NCBI GenBank assembly: GCA_024516155.1
Contig: JAJJXM010000115.1
Location: forward strand, 1 to 64,000
Direction of reading: 5' to 3'
From: Pyronema omphalodes
Lineage: Eukaryota > Ascomycota > Pezizomycetes > Pezizales > Pyronemataceae
DNA length: 64,000 nucleotides
Position numbers and translations under genes: made by a program. The notes beneath the pieces were generated by a model that saw nothing but the letters and a program-made list of their open reading frames with translations, had not been told where the DNA came from and made no database searches. How positions within the stretch are numbered: the stretch's first letter is position 1; the number at the start of each line of letters is the position of its first letter. This document shows positions 47,333 through 57,224 of this stretch, in pieces.

Positions 47333-48741
47333 TGTGAACCTGGGCACAGCTTCGACTATGCAGAGGCTTATCCGATTGTATCTCTAGTGCTTCGTTCTCA
47401 GTGTTGACAGACACTTCGTTTCCAAGAACTGACAGACACTTCGTTCCCAAGAACTAATAGAGCTTATCCAAAGATAAAGCTAGGAAGAGAATTAATCGAT
47501 CACAGGCGGAATAAACTTAAGGGTTGTCTTCGGAGGTATTCGTTGGTGATAATAGGTATCGTCGCGTAGAGGATCAAATGGTTGATGATGGAGGAGAGAG
47601 AGGGAAGACAGAGGCTCTTTTATAGACTTTCGTCTACAAGTTCGCCCAGACTTCCTAGGGAACCAATTTCCAAACTGAGCCTAGGAGATAAGACAAGAGT
47701 CATTTCTGAGACGCATCTGCTGATAGATTGCATCATACGAAGTGCGTAATCATATTGATTACTTGCTTGCATGATGCCTGCTATCGTCAGACTAATCCTT
47801 GACATTCCTCTCTGTACTACCACACCTTCCAATCAGGTGTCAGGGTTATGAGTCATATGGGAGGGCAACTCCGCTTGACTGCATAATGCATGAACTCCTC
47901 TGACAAATAACATGTGAGTCATTTATCTTGTGAGTCGTGCTATGATAGATCTCCCTAGAGAATCTCGATTGCGAATGGAGGAATCTGACATCATAAGGCA
48001 TCCATGCCCTACCGGAGTGGATCACTCCGACACATTCCTGTGTGATGTCATTATGGCTCCACCTGCGCGCACTTGCGCGCAGCCACACCCTGGTGTGGAT
48101 GCAAACGCCGAGCTGTTCCTTGGTTGGTAGTCAATAGCCTAAGGGCGCGTCATATCGGTTCCACCAAACAGTTTCCTTGAGAGGGTTGCATGCTTATGGA
48201 CGTCGTCTCATGCCTTAGCAATCTTGACCCTTGTCCATAGCCCCACTCCTGTTTGCCGACTAGACTCTGCCTTGTCTTCCTGGCTGACCATTCACCCAAC
48301 TAAGTAACAGCGGATGATTTCGTCGCACCGCTCTGCATATCCTTGGAACTCTCTTCCGATGCAGACCCCTTTGTAGCCGTGAACTTCCGAACACTCCTCA
48401 AGCATAAGGAGGTGTCCTTTCGTCTTCGTCTTCGTTCTCCATCAGCGTCGTTCGTAGTTGCTCAAGGGTAAGTCGACACCCATGAGGTAAGTGTTCCCCA
48501 ATCTCTTCTCTTCTGAATCCTCCCAAACTGACATTGAATAATAGTTGCGACGCCTCGGGCCGGGATCCTCGTGAGGTCCTATCGGAAAGTCACGAATCAT
48601 GTGACTTGGCTTGTCGGAGCTCCTCTGGGGGTTCCGGCCCGGGATACTAATCTGACTATTCATTCTCTGTCGAGTTTGCCATATTCTCCATTGCGTTATA
48701 TATGATACCAATTCTATCCTCACACATTTTAGGGTGTGACA
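47333..48741 (-). mobile_element. Gypsy B 5' LTR
   Basis: 1409 bp, same termini as the 3' LTR. TATA box TATAAAA (minus strand) at 47624-47618 should drive the element transcript. Just inside is CTATAAGCTTAAGGC instead of a TGG-type tRNA primer site, so the priming mode is unclear. Confidence 0.95.
47618..47624 (-). promoter_or_regulatory. TATA box in gypsy B 5' LTR
   Basis: TATAAAA on the minus strand followed by a purine and pyrimidine-rich stretch. The two older family LTRs keep a similar box (TATTTAAAAGAG near 23150), which supports a functional promoter. Confidence 0.6.
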
Positions 48742-51529
48742 TGTATGGTCCCATCAGCTTGTAATCCAACTTGCTGGATGGGCGAGTTGTTTTCACGTTT
48801 TTCCTCCGCAACCACACCCTATCCCCCTCCCTGAGTACGGGATCCGGGTGTCTCTTCCGATTTGCCTGTTCTGCCTGGGCAGCCTGTGCATATCCGATTT
48901 CTGCCTGTAGTTCCCGGTGGAGGTTGGTGAGGGCTGAGACGTATTCCGCCACCTCCGGGAATCCTCCTTCTATTTTTCCCAGGCTGGGTGTGAACCGCGG
49001 GTGGTACCCATAATTCGCGAAAAAGGCGGTAACCTTCGTTGTCGCGGATTGAGTGTTGTTATAGCAAAACTCCGCCATTGGGAGTAGTTTTTCCCAGTCG
49101 TCCTGCTGGTAATTGCAGTACGCCCGCAGGTACTGTTCGAGGGTGGCGTTCGTGCGTTCGGTCTGTCCGTCGGTCTCGGGGTGGAATGCGGTACTGAGCT
49201 TTCTTGACGTCCCCATTGCCCCCATCACTCGCTTCCAAAACGTCGAGGTGAACAGAGACCCGCGGTCGGAGACCATATCGTTAGGAAGTCCGTGGGCCCT
49301 CACCACATGCCTCAGGAATCCATCCGCCAGTTCCTTCGGCCCCATCGTGTCCGCACAGGCCACGAAGTGAGCCATCTTCGTGAACCGATCCACAATTACC
49401 CATAGGGCGTTGTTTCCTCCTCCTGACGGGAGTCCGGTGATAAAATCCATGGACACCGAATCCCACGGCCTCGATGGCGGCTGTAAGGGCTTCAGGAGCC
49501 CGAAAGGAGCGTGCCTGACTGGCTTAATCCTCTTGCAGGTATCGCAGTGGTCTACGTATTGGTTGACATATTGGCGTTGCTTAGGCCAATAATAATTCCT
49601 ACTGATTAGCTCCAAGGTCCTTGCCCGCCCTGGGTGTCCCGCAACGAGTGCATCATGGTGGTCATGTAGGAGCCGTAGCCGCAACTCATGGTCGTCTGGT
49701 ACCCATATCAACCCCTCATACAGCAACAGCCCCTCCCGTTCTTCGCAAAGTCCCAATGCTACCTTCCGGTCTATCTTCTCCCCAGTCCGTAATTTCCTCA
49801 ATATCTCCTGTATCTCCTGATCCTTCCTCGTTTTCTGTTGAATTTCTCTTAACAATTCCTCGTCGACCTGTATTGCCATGACCTCGGCAGAGTTGATCCA
49901 GAAGGTCTGCGGCGGCAAAAGAACCCGTTCCCTGTTCTGCCGGTGTTTCAGCTCCCCTTCCCAAGGAGAATCTCCTGATTCTCTCGATAGGATGTCGGGC
50001 TTTCCCGCAAGTTTGCCGGGTCGATACGTTATTGCGAAGTCGTAGTTCGCCAACATTTCCGCCCACCTAGCCTGCCGTAGGTTTAGGTCTTTTTTTGTAG
50101 TCCAATATTCCAAATTTTTATGATCCGTTAATATAGTAATCTTGTGTCGAGTATTCTTGCAGCAGGTACCCCATTTATTTAGCCCTTCGACTATGGCGAG
50201 GAGTTCCTTATCGTGCATATCATAATTCAGTTCCGGGTCCTTCAGTTTGCGCGAGAAATATCCCAAGGGATGTTGAATGCCCTGGTCGTCTGGCTGTGAG
50301 CAGACTGCTCCGATGGCGTAGTCCGACGCATCTGTCTCCAGGGTTAAGGGTTTTGTGGGGTCGAAATGTCGTAGGATAGGTTCAGAAATCATTGCCCGTT
50401 TTAGTTGTTCGAATGCTGATTTAGCCGCGTCGTCCCATTTCCATGTTACATCCTTCCTCGTCAGTTTTGTGAGAGGCGCCGTAATCTTGCTAAAATCCCG
50501 GATAAACCTCCTATTGAAGTTGGCGAACCCCATGAAACTCTGGATTCCCTTCACGTTTGTCGGTTCCCTCCATTCTACCACTGCCTTTACCTTTTCCGGA
50601 TCCATCCGTATCCCCGTTGGTGAGATGATATATCCCAAGTACTCCGTCTCCGTGGTGTGAAACTCGCATCGTGAGGCCTTGAGCCTCAACTTCACCTTAT
50701 CCACCCGTTCCAAAACCTTTCTCACATGTTGTTGGTGTTGATGCAGATCATCCGAGTAGATGAGGATGTCGTCAAGGTATGCCAGACAGAAGATGTCTAG
50801 ATAGTCGCTGAGGACCTCGTTCATCCACCTCTGAAAGGATGCTGGAGCGTTGGTAAGACCGAATGGCATGACCAAATACTCAAAAAGACCGTATTTCGTC
50901 CGAAAAGCAGTCTTCCATTCGTCCCCCTTTGCGATTCGCAGGTTATGATAGGCGTCCCGTACGTCGAGTTTCGTGTATATTTTTGCGTTGGATAGTCGAT
51001 CCAACGCTTCCCCTATCAGCGGGAGAGGTGTTCTATCTTTCACTGTGATCTCGTTAAGTCCCCGATAATCCACACAGAGTCTCAGTGTGCCATCCTTCTT
51101 TTTTACAAAATGTATCGGAGCCCCCGCCGGTGATGTCGAGCGGCGTATCCATCCCTTCTCCAGACTCGTGTCCAAGTATTCTCTCAACGTCTTCAACCTT
51201 CCCTCGTCCAATGCTCGAAGGGGTTCGAATGGTGGAACCCCTCCCTTCACCAACGGAATCCGATGGTCGTGATGGCGGTCTGGGGGTCGTCCCGACACTT
51301 CTTCCCTATCGAATACATGCAAGAAGTCGTGATATTCGACCGGAACAATGTCACTAGCCGAACGCGGGGTCGGTTCCTGCCGTTTGGCTGAACCCTGGGA
51401 TACGGGCTCCCGAACGGAGCCACACTGCTCGTCCTGTAGCGACCCCATGGCGGCGTAAGCGACCCAGTCAAAGTTCCCTTCCGATTCCTCCTCATCTTCC
51501 CCATCTTCCTCGTTTCCATCGGCCTGCAT

Positions 51530-51790
51530 TCGAAAAGGATCCTTTTCTGCACCATCCCGGATCCGTTTCCGTTCCTCCTTTATTTCTTCCCCTCCCTTGG
51601 GCTGCATTCGAAAAGGATCGTTCTGTGCAGTCCCCCGGGTCCGTTTCCGTTCCTCCTTTTCTTCTTTCCCTCCTTCGGGCTGCATTCGAAAAGGATCGTT
51701 TTGTGCAGCATCCCGGGACTCTTTCCATTCTTCCCTTTTTCCATCCTTTTCCTCAGTCTGCATTCGAAAAGGATCATTTTGTTCGTTAAT
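51530..51790 (-). repeat. Coding minisatellite in gypsy A Pol linker
   Basis: Four tandem copies of about 75-78 bp, each encoding 'NDPFRMQ' followed by a Glu/Lys/Arg-rich spacer. The repeat keeps the frame. It lies between protease and RT, where Ty3/gypsy elements normally have only a short linker. Confidence 0.8.
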
Positions 51791-52608
51791 TTTGATCTCT
51801 TTTCGTTCCTCCGCCTCCTGGTCCTTCTCGACCCTTATTTGAAGAGGATCACTTTGTCTGTCTTCCCAGGTACCTTGTAGCTCCTCTTCTTCTTCGTCCC
51901 TTCCCATGTCCTCCTCGAACCCCCTTCGAAGAAGATCATCTTGTGCTCCGTCTTGGTCCCTTCCTTGTTGCTCCTCTTCCCCCTCTTTTTCCTGGTCCGT
52001 TTCGATCCTTCTTCGCCACGGCGCCGCTTCTTGTTCCTTTTTCCTCGTTCTATTTGCCCAGGTTTCCTTCCCTTCTTCCCAACTTGCTTCGCATATTCTT
52101 TCTTCCCTGGCTGCGGCCTGCGCAGTGTCCAGTCGATATTGCTGAATAGCGTCGTTTTCCGTTACCGTGGTCGCGTGAGGTGAGGTCGAGGCCCCTAGGC
52201 ACCTCTTAGCGCAACGCGCCGAGTCGAACGTAACTCTTCCCTCGTTCCAGTCGATACTGGGGTTGTGCGTCCGGAGCCATGGAAGTCCCACAATGATAGG
52301 TGAGTTTCCAATCGTGATACAATGCAGTCGAATATCCTCCTGATGGTTATTGATCCGTAATCTTACCATAGCTTCGTGGGTGACTGGTCCACTAGCTATC
52401 TCTCGTCCGTCTACTGCCAACACCCTTCGTGGGACGTCCTTCTTCTTCAACGGAATCCCCACCCTTTCCGCATATTCCTTATCGATGAAGTTCTCCGTCG
52501 CTCCACAGTCCACCATGGCCGTCGTGGTGTGTTCTCGATTATCTTTTCCTTTTATTACTACTTTCAATATGATCTTTTCATCTCGGCGGTATGGCGCTAC
52601 GCTCGATA

Positions 52609-53610
52609 TCATGTAGGCTGGTTCCGGATTGTCTGGTTCGGCGGAACTCTTCGTCCCCAGGAGTCCACCTTGTTCTTTGACTCCTGGGGATCCTCTTTTC
52701 CCGTTCTTTCTTCGACTTGTTCCTCGTCGATGTTGGCTTCTGCCGCCCGGAACGTTCTTCGTTCCCCGATTGGTTTCTTGTGGGGGCATTTGGCCGCATA
52801 GTGGCCCGTTTTCCCGCAGTTGAAACACTCGTTGTTTTTTCGTCGTTTCTCTTCCTCGGTCCTATCCCTAGGCCTGCCCCACCGAGTGGCATCCAGTTCC
52901 ATCGGCTCGGGTTCTGAGAAGGTCGATCCCTGGTGGCCGTTCTTCGGATGGAAATTCTGGTACTGAGGTTCAAATCGGTTTCGCAGGGTCCGGAAATTGA
53001 ACAGCCGGTTGTCCAATGCAATTGCTTTGTTTGCGAAATCGATTATCTTCGTCGGACGGGTCTCGAGGATGGCGAGTTGTCTTTGCACGTCCACATGAAG
53101 TCCATCGCTGAACTGATCAATGTAGATTTCGTCGTTGTAGCGCAGGTCCGCGATAATTCTCTGGAACTCGGCCCAATACGCTGCGGCGGACCGATTTCCC
53201 TGACGGACACTCTTGAATTTCCTCCTCGCCACTTCCCTTGAATCCGCCTCTCCAAACGCTCTCGAGACGGCAGTCTTGAATGCCTCCCAGGTGGTGTACG
53301 TGCTCCTCCCCCTCTCGATGGAGGGCTCAATCCACGACCACGCATTTCCCCGACACCGCGAACTGGCGTAATTCACTCTTTTGATGTCACTGTCGAACCT
53401 GTTCGGTTCACAGTTGAACTTCAGCTCGCACTGAGTCAGGAAAGCCCGAAGCTTCGTCCTCTCGCCGTGATAGAGTTCGGGATCCCCAACCTTGGGATTA
53501 CTGGTCGGAGAGGGTCGATAGGTGAGTTGTTGGAACAGTTGTTGGAGCTGCTCCTGGGTCATCACGACCGAAGGTGGCGTCATACCACTCGTTGCTTGTT
53601 GAGAGGCCAT
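52609..53610 (-). CDS. gag: Gypsy A Gag with zinc knuckle
   Basis: 333 residues, starting MASQQATSGM. It forms the particle that packages element RNA. The central region is the retrotransposon Gag capsid-like domain (GDPELYHGERTKLRAFL, then WEAFKTAVSRAFGEAD and AAYWAEFQRII). The C-terminal part is basic and has the zinc knuckle CFNCGKTGHYAAKC (CX2CX4HX4C) near residue 268. It lies 245 nt after the 5' LTR and is intact. The pol frame overlaps its end in the -1 frame, and a GGGAAAA plus hairpin signal sits inside the overlap. Typical Ty3/gypsy Gag size. Confidence 0.92.
   Translation of the reverse strand: MASQQATSGMTPPSVVMTQEQLQQLFQQLTYRPSPTSNPKVGDPELYHGERTKLRAFLTQCELKFNCEPNRFDSDIKRVNYASSRCRGNAWSWIEPSIERGRSTYTTWEAFKTAVSRAFGEADSREVARRKFKSVRQGNRSAAAYWAEFQRIIADLRYNDEIYIDQFSDGLHVDVQRQLAILETRPTKIIDFANKAIALDNRLFNFRTLRNRFEPQYQNFHPKNGHQGSTFSEPEPMELDATRWGRPRDRTEEEKRRKNNECFNCGKTGHYAAKCPHKKPIGERRTFRAAEANIDEEQVEERTGKEDPQESKNKVDSWGRRVPPNQTIRNQPT
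52655..52702 (-). promoter_or_regulatory. Programmed -1 ribosomal frameshift signal (gag to pol)
   Basis: Minus strand: GGGAAAA at 52702-52696, in register as G GGA AAA in the gag frame (X XXY YYZ), then a 6-nt spacer (GAGGAT), then a perfect 11-bp hairpin CCCCAGGAGTC / GACTCCTGGGG (52689-52679 with 52665-52655) around a 13-nt loop. After the slip the pol frame is open to the gypsy B insertion. The loop GAAC could pair with GTTC downstream, a weak pseudoknot possibility. Confidence 0.9.
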
Positions 53611-53855
53611 TATGGATGCTATGTCCTCGGGGATCTGTACTGGTCCCGGTGAATCCGGAGTCTGTGGGCGGGATCGGTGTTCGGGGGTTACTGGGCTCGC
53701 TGGACCGGTGGCTTCCCTTTCAATAACCTCGCTCAGCTCCTGGAATCGGAACGGATCCGCGGTATTGGTTGTTTCTTATTTGTTTTCTTAGTTGCGGTTG
53801 AAGCCCTTCGTGCTTCCTTAGTTGTATCGGGTGTCGTTCGGAGGACGCAATCAAA

Positions 53856-54575
53856 TGTCAGAATCCGGCTACACACAGTCGACAGGCGATACAACCGTCG
53901 GATTGCTATGCAATCGGGTTCGGCTCTGGACTTCTAGGTGAGTTAGTCACGGGCTCAGGCAGTACTTACCTTGTACACAGCATGTCCCTGCAGCGTTGCC
54001 TCTGGTAGAATCGCCGGAGGGAGATCTGGGTGGGAGGATGGGTGGGTATTCGGGTTAGGTAAGTATGTGGGGATGGGCTGGGTTTGCGGTCACGGTTAGA
54101 TGATAGAACTGCAGTGTGTAGATAGGATTGTGTAGATAGATAATTGATTGCGTACTAAACTAATGAAATACAAATGTCCCCTTATATACCTTTGTTCCTG
54201 TGCTCATGTGATTTCCCAACTTATCTGTCCCGCAGATATTCCATCCCTCATGAGACACCCTTCGTTCCACCGTGACTCCCAAACCTAACTAAAACACAAT
54301 ACAAAACATAAACCAAACACAATACAAAACATAAGCAAAACATAAGCAAAACATAATACAAACATATTCCAAACCTCGAGGAAACCCTCCTCATTCCACC
54401 CCGCACTTACCCCCTTGTCCCTCGCTTAACCCTAACTCTTCTTGCCTAGCCCTAGCTCCACCTCCTCGCTTAAACCCTAACCGTGGGTACGCCATCCCCA
54501 GTGTCACACCCACGAACCACAGCCCAGCTGTGGTTACAATCCCTCCCAGAAGCATCTCCCTAGCGGTTCGTGACA
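53856..54575 (-). mobile_element. Gypsy A 5' LTR
   Basis: 720 bp, TGTCAGAATCC to GTTCGTGACA on the plus strand. The sequence just inside (TTTGATTGCGTCC on the minus strand) is where the primer site should be. It does not begin with the TGG expected for pairing with a tRNA CCA end, so the primer is unclear. Confidence 0.93.
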
Positions 54576-54884
54576 CCCTGCCCCTTACACCCCCCCCAAA
54601 CGCCGAAACACCTGCTGCTCTCCTGCCCGCTCTTCACCCCACACGGGATTCAGCTCCGAAAACTTCTAAAACTCCCACGCCACCGACAACTCAAGCTACA
54701 CATGATCCTACACAGTAAACACGGAATCCGAGCCCTCGCCACCATGATCTCTGACTCGAAGTTGGCCACATCCGAATGGGCACACTCGGTACTCAGTAAG
54801 GACCCCGAGGAGGCTACCAGACCCAGCAGGTTCACCTTGACGATGGGCTGGGGGACATTAGTGGACCCCGCAGAGAGACACTAG
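54576..54884 (+). pseudogene. LINE2 ORF2, 3' end after the gypsy A insertion
   Basis: The last about 100 codons of LINE2 ORF2. Removing gypsy A and one CCCTG copy restores the reading frame exactly across the junction. The segment aligns with the LINE1 C-terminus (KLPRHRQLKLHMILH, ISDSKLATSEWAH) and carries the His and last Cys of the terminal cluster (LLLSCPLF). It ends with TAG at 54882-54884 and is followed by an A13 tract. Confidence 0.9.
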
Positions 54885-55426
54885 AGAAAAAAAAAAAAAC
54901 AAACATGTATGATAATAAAGACTGTATATAGATACGAAGAGGGAAAAGAGGAGGCGAGAGAAGGGAGACGAGGACAGAACAGAGAAAAGAGGAATGGTGG
55001 AAGGGAGGAAGGGAGGGAGAAGTGAAGAGGAGAGTGAGGAGGAGGCGGAGGGACGTAACGGGGACGAGCGAGCAGGGAGAGAAGAGAGGACGGAGTGGTG
55101 CGGAGTAAGGTTGTTTGGGGAGATTAAAAAAAAAAAAACAAACAAAAAAGGGGACGTACGCGGGAAGGGAGGAGGAAACCAAACGCCGGGAAGGGCGATT
55201 TGGAGAGCGCACAGGGCTCAAGGACACAACGATGAGAAGGAACAGCAAAGGAGAAGGAGAAGGCAGGAAGGGAGCTACACCCTGACAACAGCATGACCGC
55301 TCCGAGGCGTTCTCGGTGACCCTGGAAGTGCCATTCCAGGCTTAACAATGTATATAGTTAGCATCCGCCATAACCGTAGGGTTAGATGCGTGTATGAAAT
55401 AAAAAAAAAAAAAAAAAAGAAAAAAA
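54885..55426 (+). other. LINE2 3' UTR with stem-loops and poly-A tail
   Basis: A13 at 54887-54899, a strongly purine-rich middle, then CCTGGAA-GTGCCA-TTCCAGG (55321-55340, 7-bp stem) and AACC-GTAG-GGTT (55372-55383), matching the two LINE1 hairpin positions. It ends GCGTGTATGAAATAAA and the poly-A tail. Confidence 0.65.
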
Positions 55427-55440
55427 AGTAGAAAGAGGGG

Positions 55441-55767
55441 TACTGACCCAGTGGGTGTTGTTCCTGATCACCCTTGTCTTCAGTATTGTCAACATCAAGT
55501 CATCAGACATGATGAAGGTTGTCCTTTGTGCCTTGCAGCCTTGATGCTGCCGAACTGATAGTGAATAATACTTGCAGGCGCTATGGACCAGCATCCTCCA
55601 GAGGTCATTGCAGAAACTCATGCATTTATCACGCAGTTACCTGGAGCTCCTCAGTGGTTCAAGCCCGGGACACTAACCTTATTATGCATGCTCCTGTTGA
55701 TGTTGCCATGTTCTCTCAATGTTGAACATGTCTTACATCCTATGTTCACACATTCTAGGGTGTGACA
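55441..55767 (-). mobile_element. Old gypsy B-family LTR, right part
   Basis: Continuation of 31088-32049 after LINE2. It contains 'aactgatagtgaataatact' (family 'aactgacattgaataatagt') and 'agcccgggacactaacctta', and ends CACACATTCTAGGGTGTGACA, matching the family end CACACATTTTAGGGTGTGACA. It shows that LINE2 landed inside a pre-existing LTR. Confidence 0.8.
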
Positions 55768-56712
55768 AACCCAGTCAAGTGGCATGGATGCGATAACTAT
55801 GGCACCACAGATATTCAACGAACCACATCATAGACATGTGTGGTGATCACGGCGCTCATCTCAACAGCACTGATAAGCCTACCATACTCCTGCACCCTGA
55901 TCTCTGTCCTCTGCCTGCTCTTCCCCGTGAAGCTTTTAAAGCAGAAGAGGCAGTCAGGATCCATCAATCTGTTCCCTGGAGGTACTGGGGTAGTGTAGCC
56001 TTGGGTCAAAGTCTGCGGTACAGACATGCATTTCTGTTGTAACATATTGTTCCGTTGGGACATTCCGTTCCTGAGCACGACTCATCAGCAGCAGACCAAG
56101 GTAGGCCACCTGACTGAAATCAGGAATTGCAGAATAACTACATCAGAACGACAGGTGCAGCACAGATCAATCGCCCATGCTCTGTCAAATCTGGCAATTG
56201 CCATGATTATATGCAGCCATTGTTGGCTACGCACTGGTCATCCCATGGTGTCACAGTAGACACTATATGTGGCCCCCAAAATGGTGAGAAGGCAAAAAGA
56301 CAGACTTTTGGAAGCACCAAGTTCCCAAGAATGTTCTTATTGATACCACAGCTAATCACTCTCGATTACCACCAGCCTGTTTGATTCTATCCCCAGGGGA
56401 ACAGTGTTTGGTAACTACCAACTGTCATGTTCCGGACATATATAACAAGCTATCCGTATGCATAAAACTGGTAATTCTCATTTGATCCTTACTCACCGGC
56501 AAGCCCTATCCCAGCAGCTCAGAAAACAGCGCAGATGTATCAATCGCGATCTACTCAATGCACACCGGGTTTGCATACCAACCTACCTCCTACAAGCCTG
56601 CATTTCAGATCAATGTCATCTTCCTGATCACTCCACCTTGTGCTCACCTCCCCAGCTTCAAGCATCCCTGCTGGATGCATGAGGCTTTCTGCCCTCCGGC
56701 ATGGTAGTCCTC
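55768..56712. other. Unassigned sequence
   Basis: No recognisable gene. A minus-strand frame (55815-56078, 87 codons) holds a CLFC pair but no family signature I can name. Confidence 0.35.
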
Positions 56713-57006
56713 TCATCGGTGCCATCGACCCGATACTGGACTGGGTATGCGCGATCTTTCGTATTCAGCCATTGTAGTTTCTAGTTCATGTTCAGGAAGT
56801 CGACCATGTGCCACTGTAATGACAGATTCTGGAACCAGTGCTTTGATTTGTTCTGCAGCTCTTGCAACCGGATTATTGTGATTGTGTACAGAATAAACTT
56901 GTCCCCGCCACAGCAGTTCGCGTAGGATTGCTTCATGAACAAGCCCAGACTGTCGTCGCATAGTAGAGCTTGTGATCAGAAGTCCACCTCCAGGTGGGGG
57001 GACCAT
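56713..57006 (-). pseudogene. Mfd-like helicase fragment (transcription-repair coupling factor)
   Basis: Residues 22-86 of this frame (about 56749-56943) match the second RecA-like domain of bacterial Mfd. VHEAILRELLWRGQVYSVHN corresponds to the block usually written (V)xEAIxREixRGGQVYxxyN. AAEQIKALVPESVITVAHGR corresponds to AAxxixxLVPeAxIxxaHGq. PEHELETTM follows. Mfd strips stalled RNA polymerase and recruits repair in bacteria and plastids; I know of no fungal Mfd. The usual next block (DVLVCTTIIE) is missing, so it is a fragment. A bacterial transfer relic, contamination or an unfamiliar fungal helicase are the options. Confidence 0.55.
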
Positions 57007-57149
57007 GATAGAGAGCTCATGTAAGCTTGAGACGCCTGTTTAAGATGACTTTTTGCATGGAGCACGTCCACCTCCAGGTGGGGGGACCATGATAGAGAGC
57101 TCATGTAAGCTTGAGACGCCTGTTTGAGACGACTTTTTGCATGGAGCAC
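56982..57149 (+). repeat. 84-bp tandem duplication
   Basis: Two copies of an 84-bp unit beginning 'gtccacctccaggtgggggg' at 56982 and 57066, differing at two or three bases. 84 is a multiple of three, so the minus-strand frame 56976-57224 shows a 28-residue repeat. It lies just upstream of the Mfd-like fragment. Confidence 0.9.
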
Positions 57150-57224
57150 TCGGTTTTCATTTGTGCTTTTTTCGTGCTCTGGAATCAAAAAAGGCTCTTC
57201 AAAGTTATACCCATTCCATGACAT

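Larger units (their letters stand above)
39780..48741 (-). mobile_element. Gypsy B: nearly intact Ty3/gypsy chromovirus
   Basis: 8962 bp, flanked by TGTAT at 39775-39779 and 48742-48746, inserted in gypsy A pol. Minus orientation: 5' LTR 47333-48741, gag 45001-47223, pol 45064-41360, polypurine tract, 3' LTR 39780-41188. Both LTRs are 1409 bp and differ at about 18 positions by eye (about 98.7% identity), so it is young compared with its relatives at 22028 and 31088. The only coding break I see is one TGA in the integrase. Confidence 0.96.
48747..52702 (-). pseudogene. pol: Gypsy A Pol, 5' part: protease, RT, RNase H, integrase
   Basis: It is read by -1 frameshift from gag and is uninterrupted until the gypsy B insertion at 48747. 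Order: protease with VDCGATENFID (catalytic Asp, Cys in place of the usual Ser/Thr); a long charged linker with four DPFRMQ repeats (51530-51790); RT with PFGLTNAPASFQ and catalytic YLDDILIYS near 50755-50785; RNase H with LETDASDYAIGA; integrase zinc domain (HHDALVAGHPGR ... CDTCKR); integrase core with MDFITGL, VSDRGSLF and the E of TDGQTERTNATLEQYLR; then the GDRVWLRRKNVKT region. Gypsy B interrupts it in the integrase C-terminal part. I infer it was functional before that. Confidence 0.93.
37841..54575 (-). mobile_element. Gypsy A: Ty3/gypsy chromovirus, split by gypsy B
   Basis: Flanked by CCCTG at 37836-37840 and 54576-54580. Minus orientation: 5' LTR 53856-54575, gag, -1 frameshift site, pol, chromodomain, extra ORF, polypurine tract GGAGGGGGGAG at about 38588-38598, 3' LTR 37841-38583. 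Gypsy B sits inside pol at 39780-48741, so gypsy A's own length is about 7.8 kb. Apart from that insertion, gag and pol are open throughout. By-eye LTR comparison gives about 15 substitutions and one roughly 23-bp indel over 720 bp. Confidence 0.95.
32050..55426 (+). mobile_element. LINE2: Tad-like LINE split by a nested LTR element
   Basis: LINE2 is flanked by the 14-bp duplication AGTAGAAAGAGGGG at 32036-32049 and 55427-55440. Its own sequence is 32050-37840 plus 54576-55426; the middle is gypsy A. It is a sister of LINE1 with the same ORF order, the same internal A tract after ORF2 and the same 3' end. Its 5' UTR is shorter, so it is probably slightly 5' truncated. The tail is a long A run with one G (55401-55427). 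In-frame stops and poly-C frame breaks make it inactive even without the insertion. Confidence 0.92.

Noticed and set aside
48656..48746. Last codons of the 1390-residue gypsy A pol frame
   Set aside because: They read into the gypsy B LTR. The real continuation is at 39774-39419.
54420..54485. Telomeric repeats (TTAACCCTAA, TTAAACCCTAACC)
   Set aside because: Only isolated motifs within the gypsy A LTR, present in both LTR copies; no tandem telomere array.
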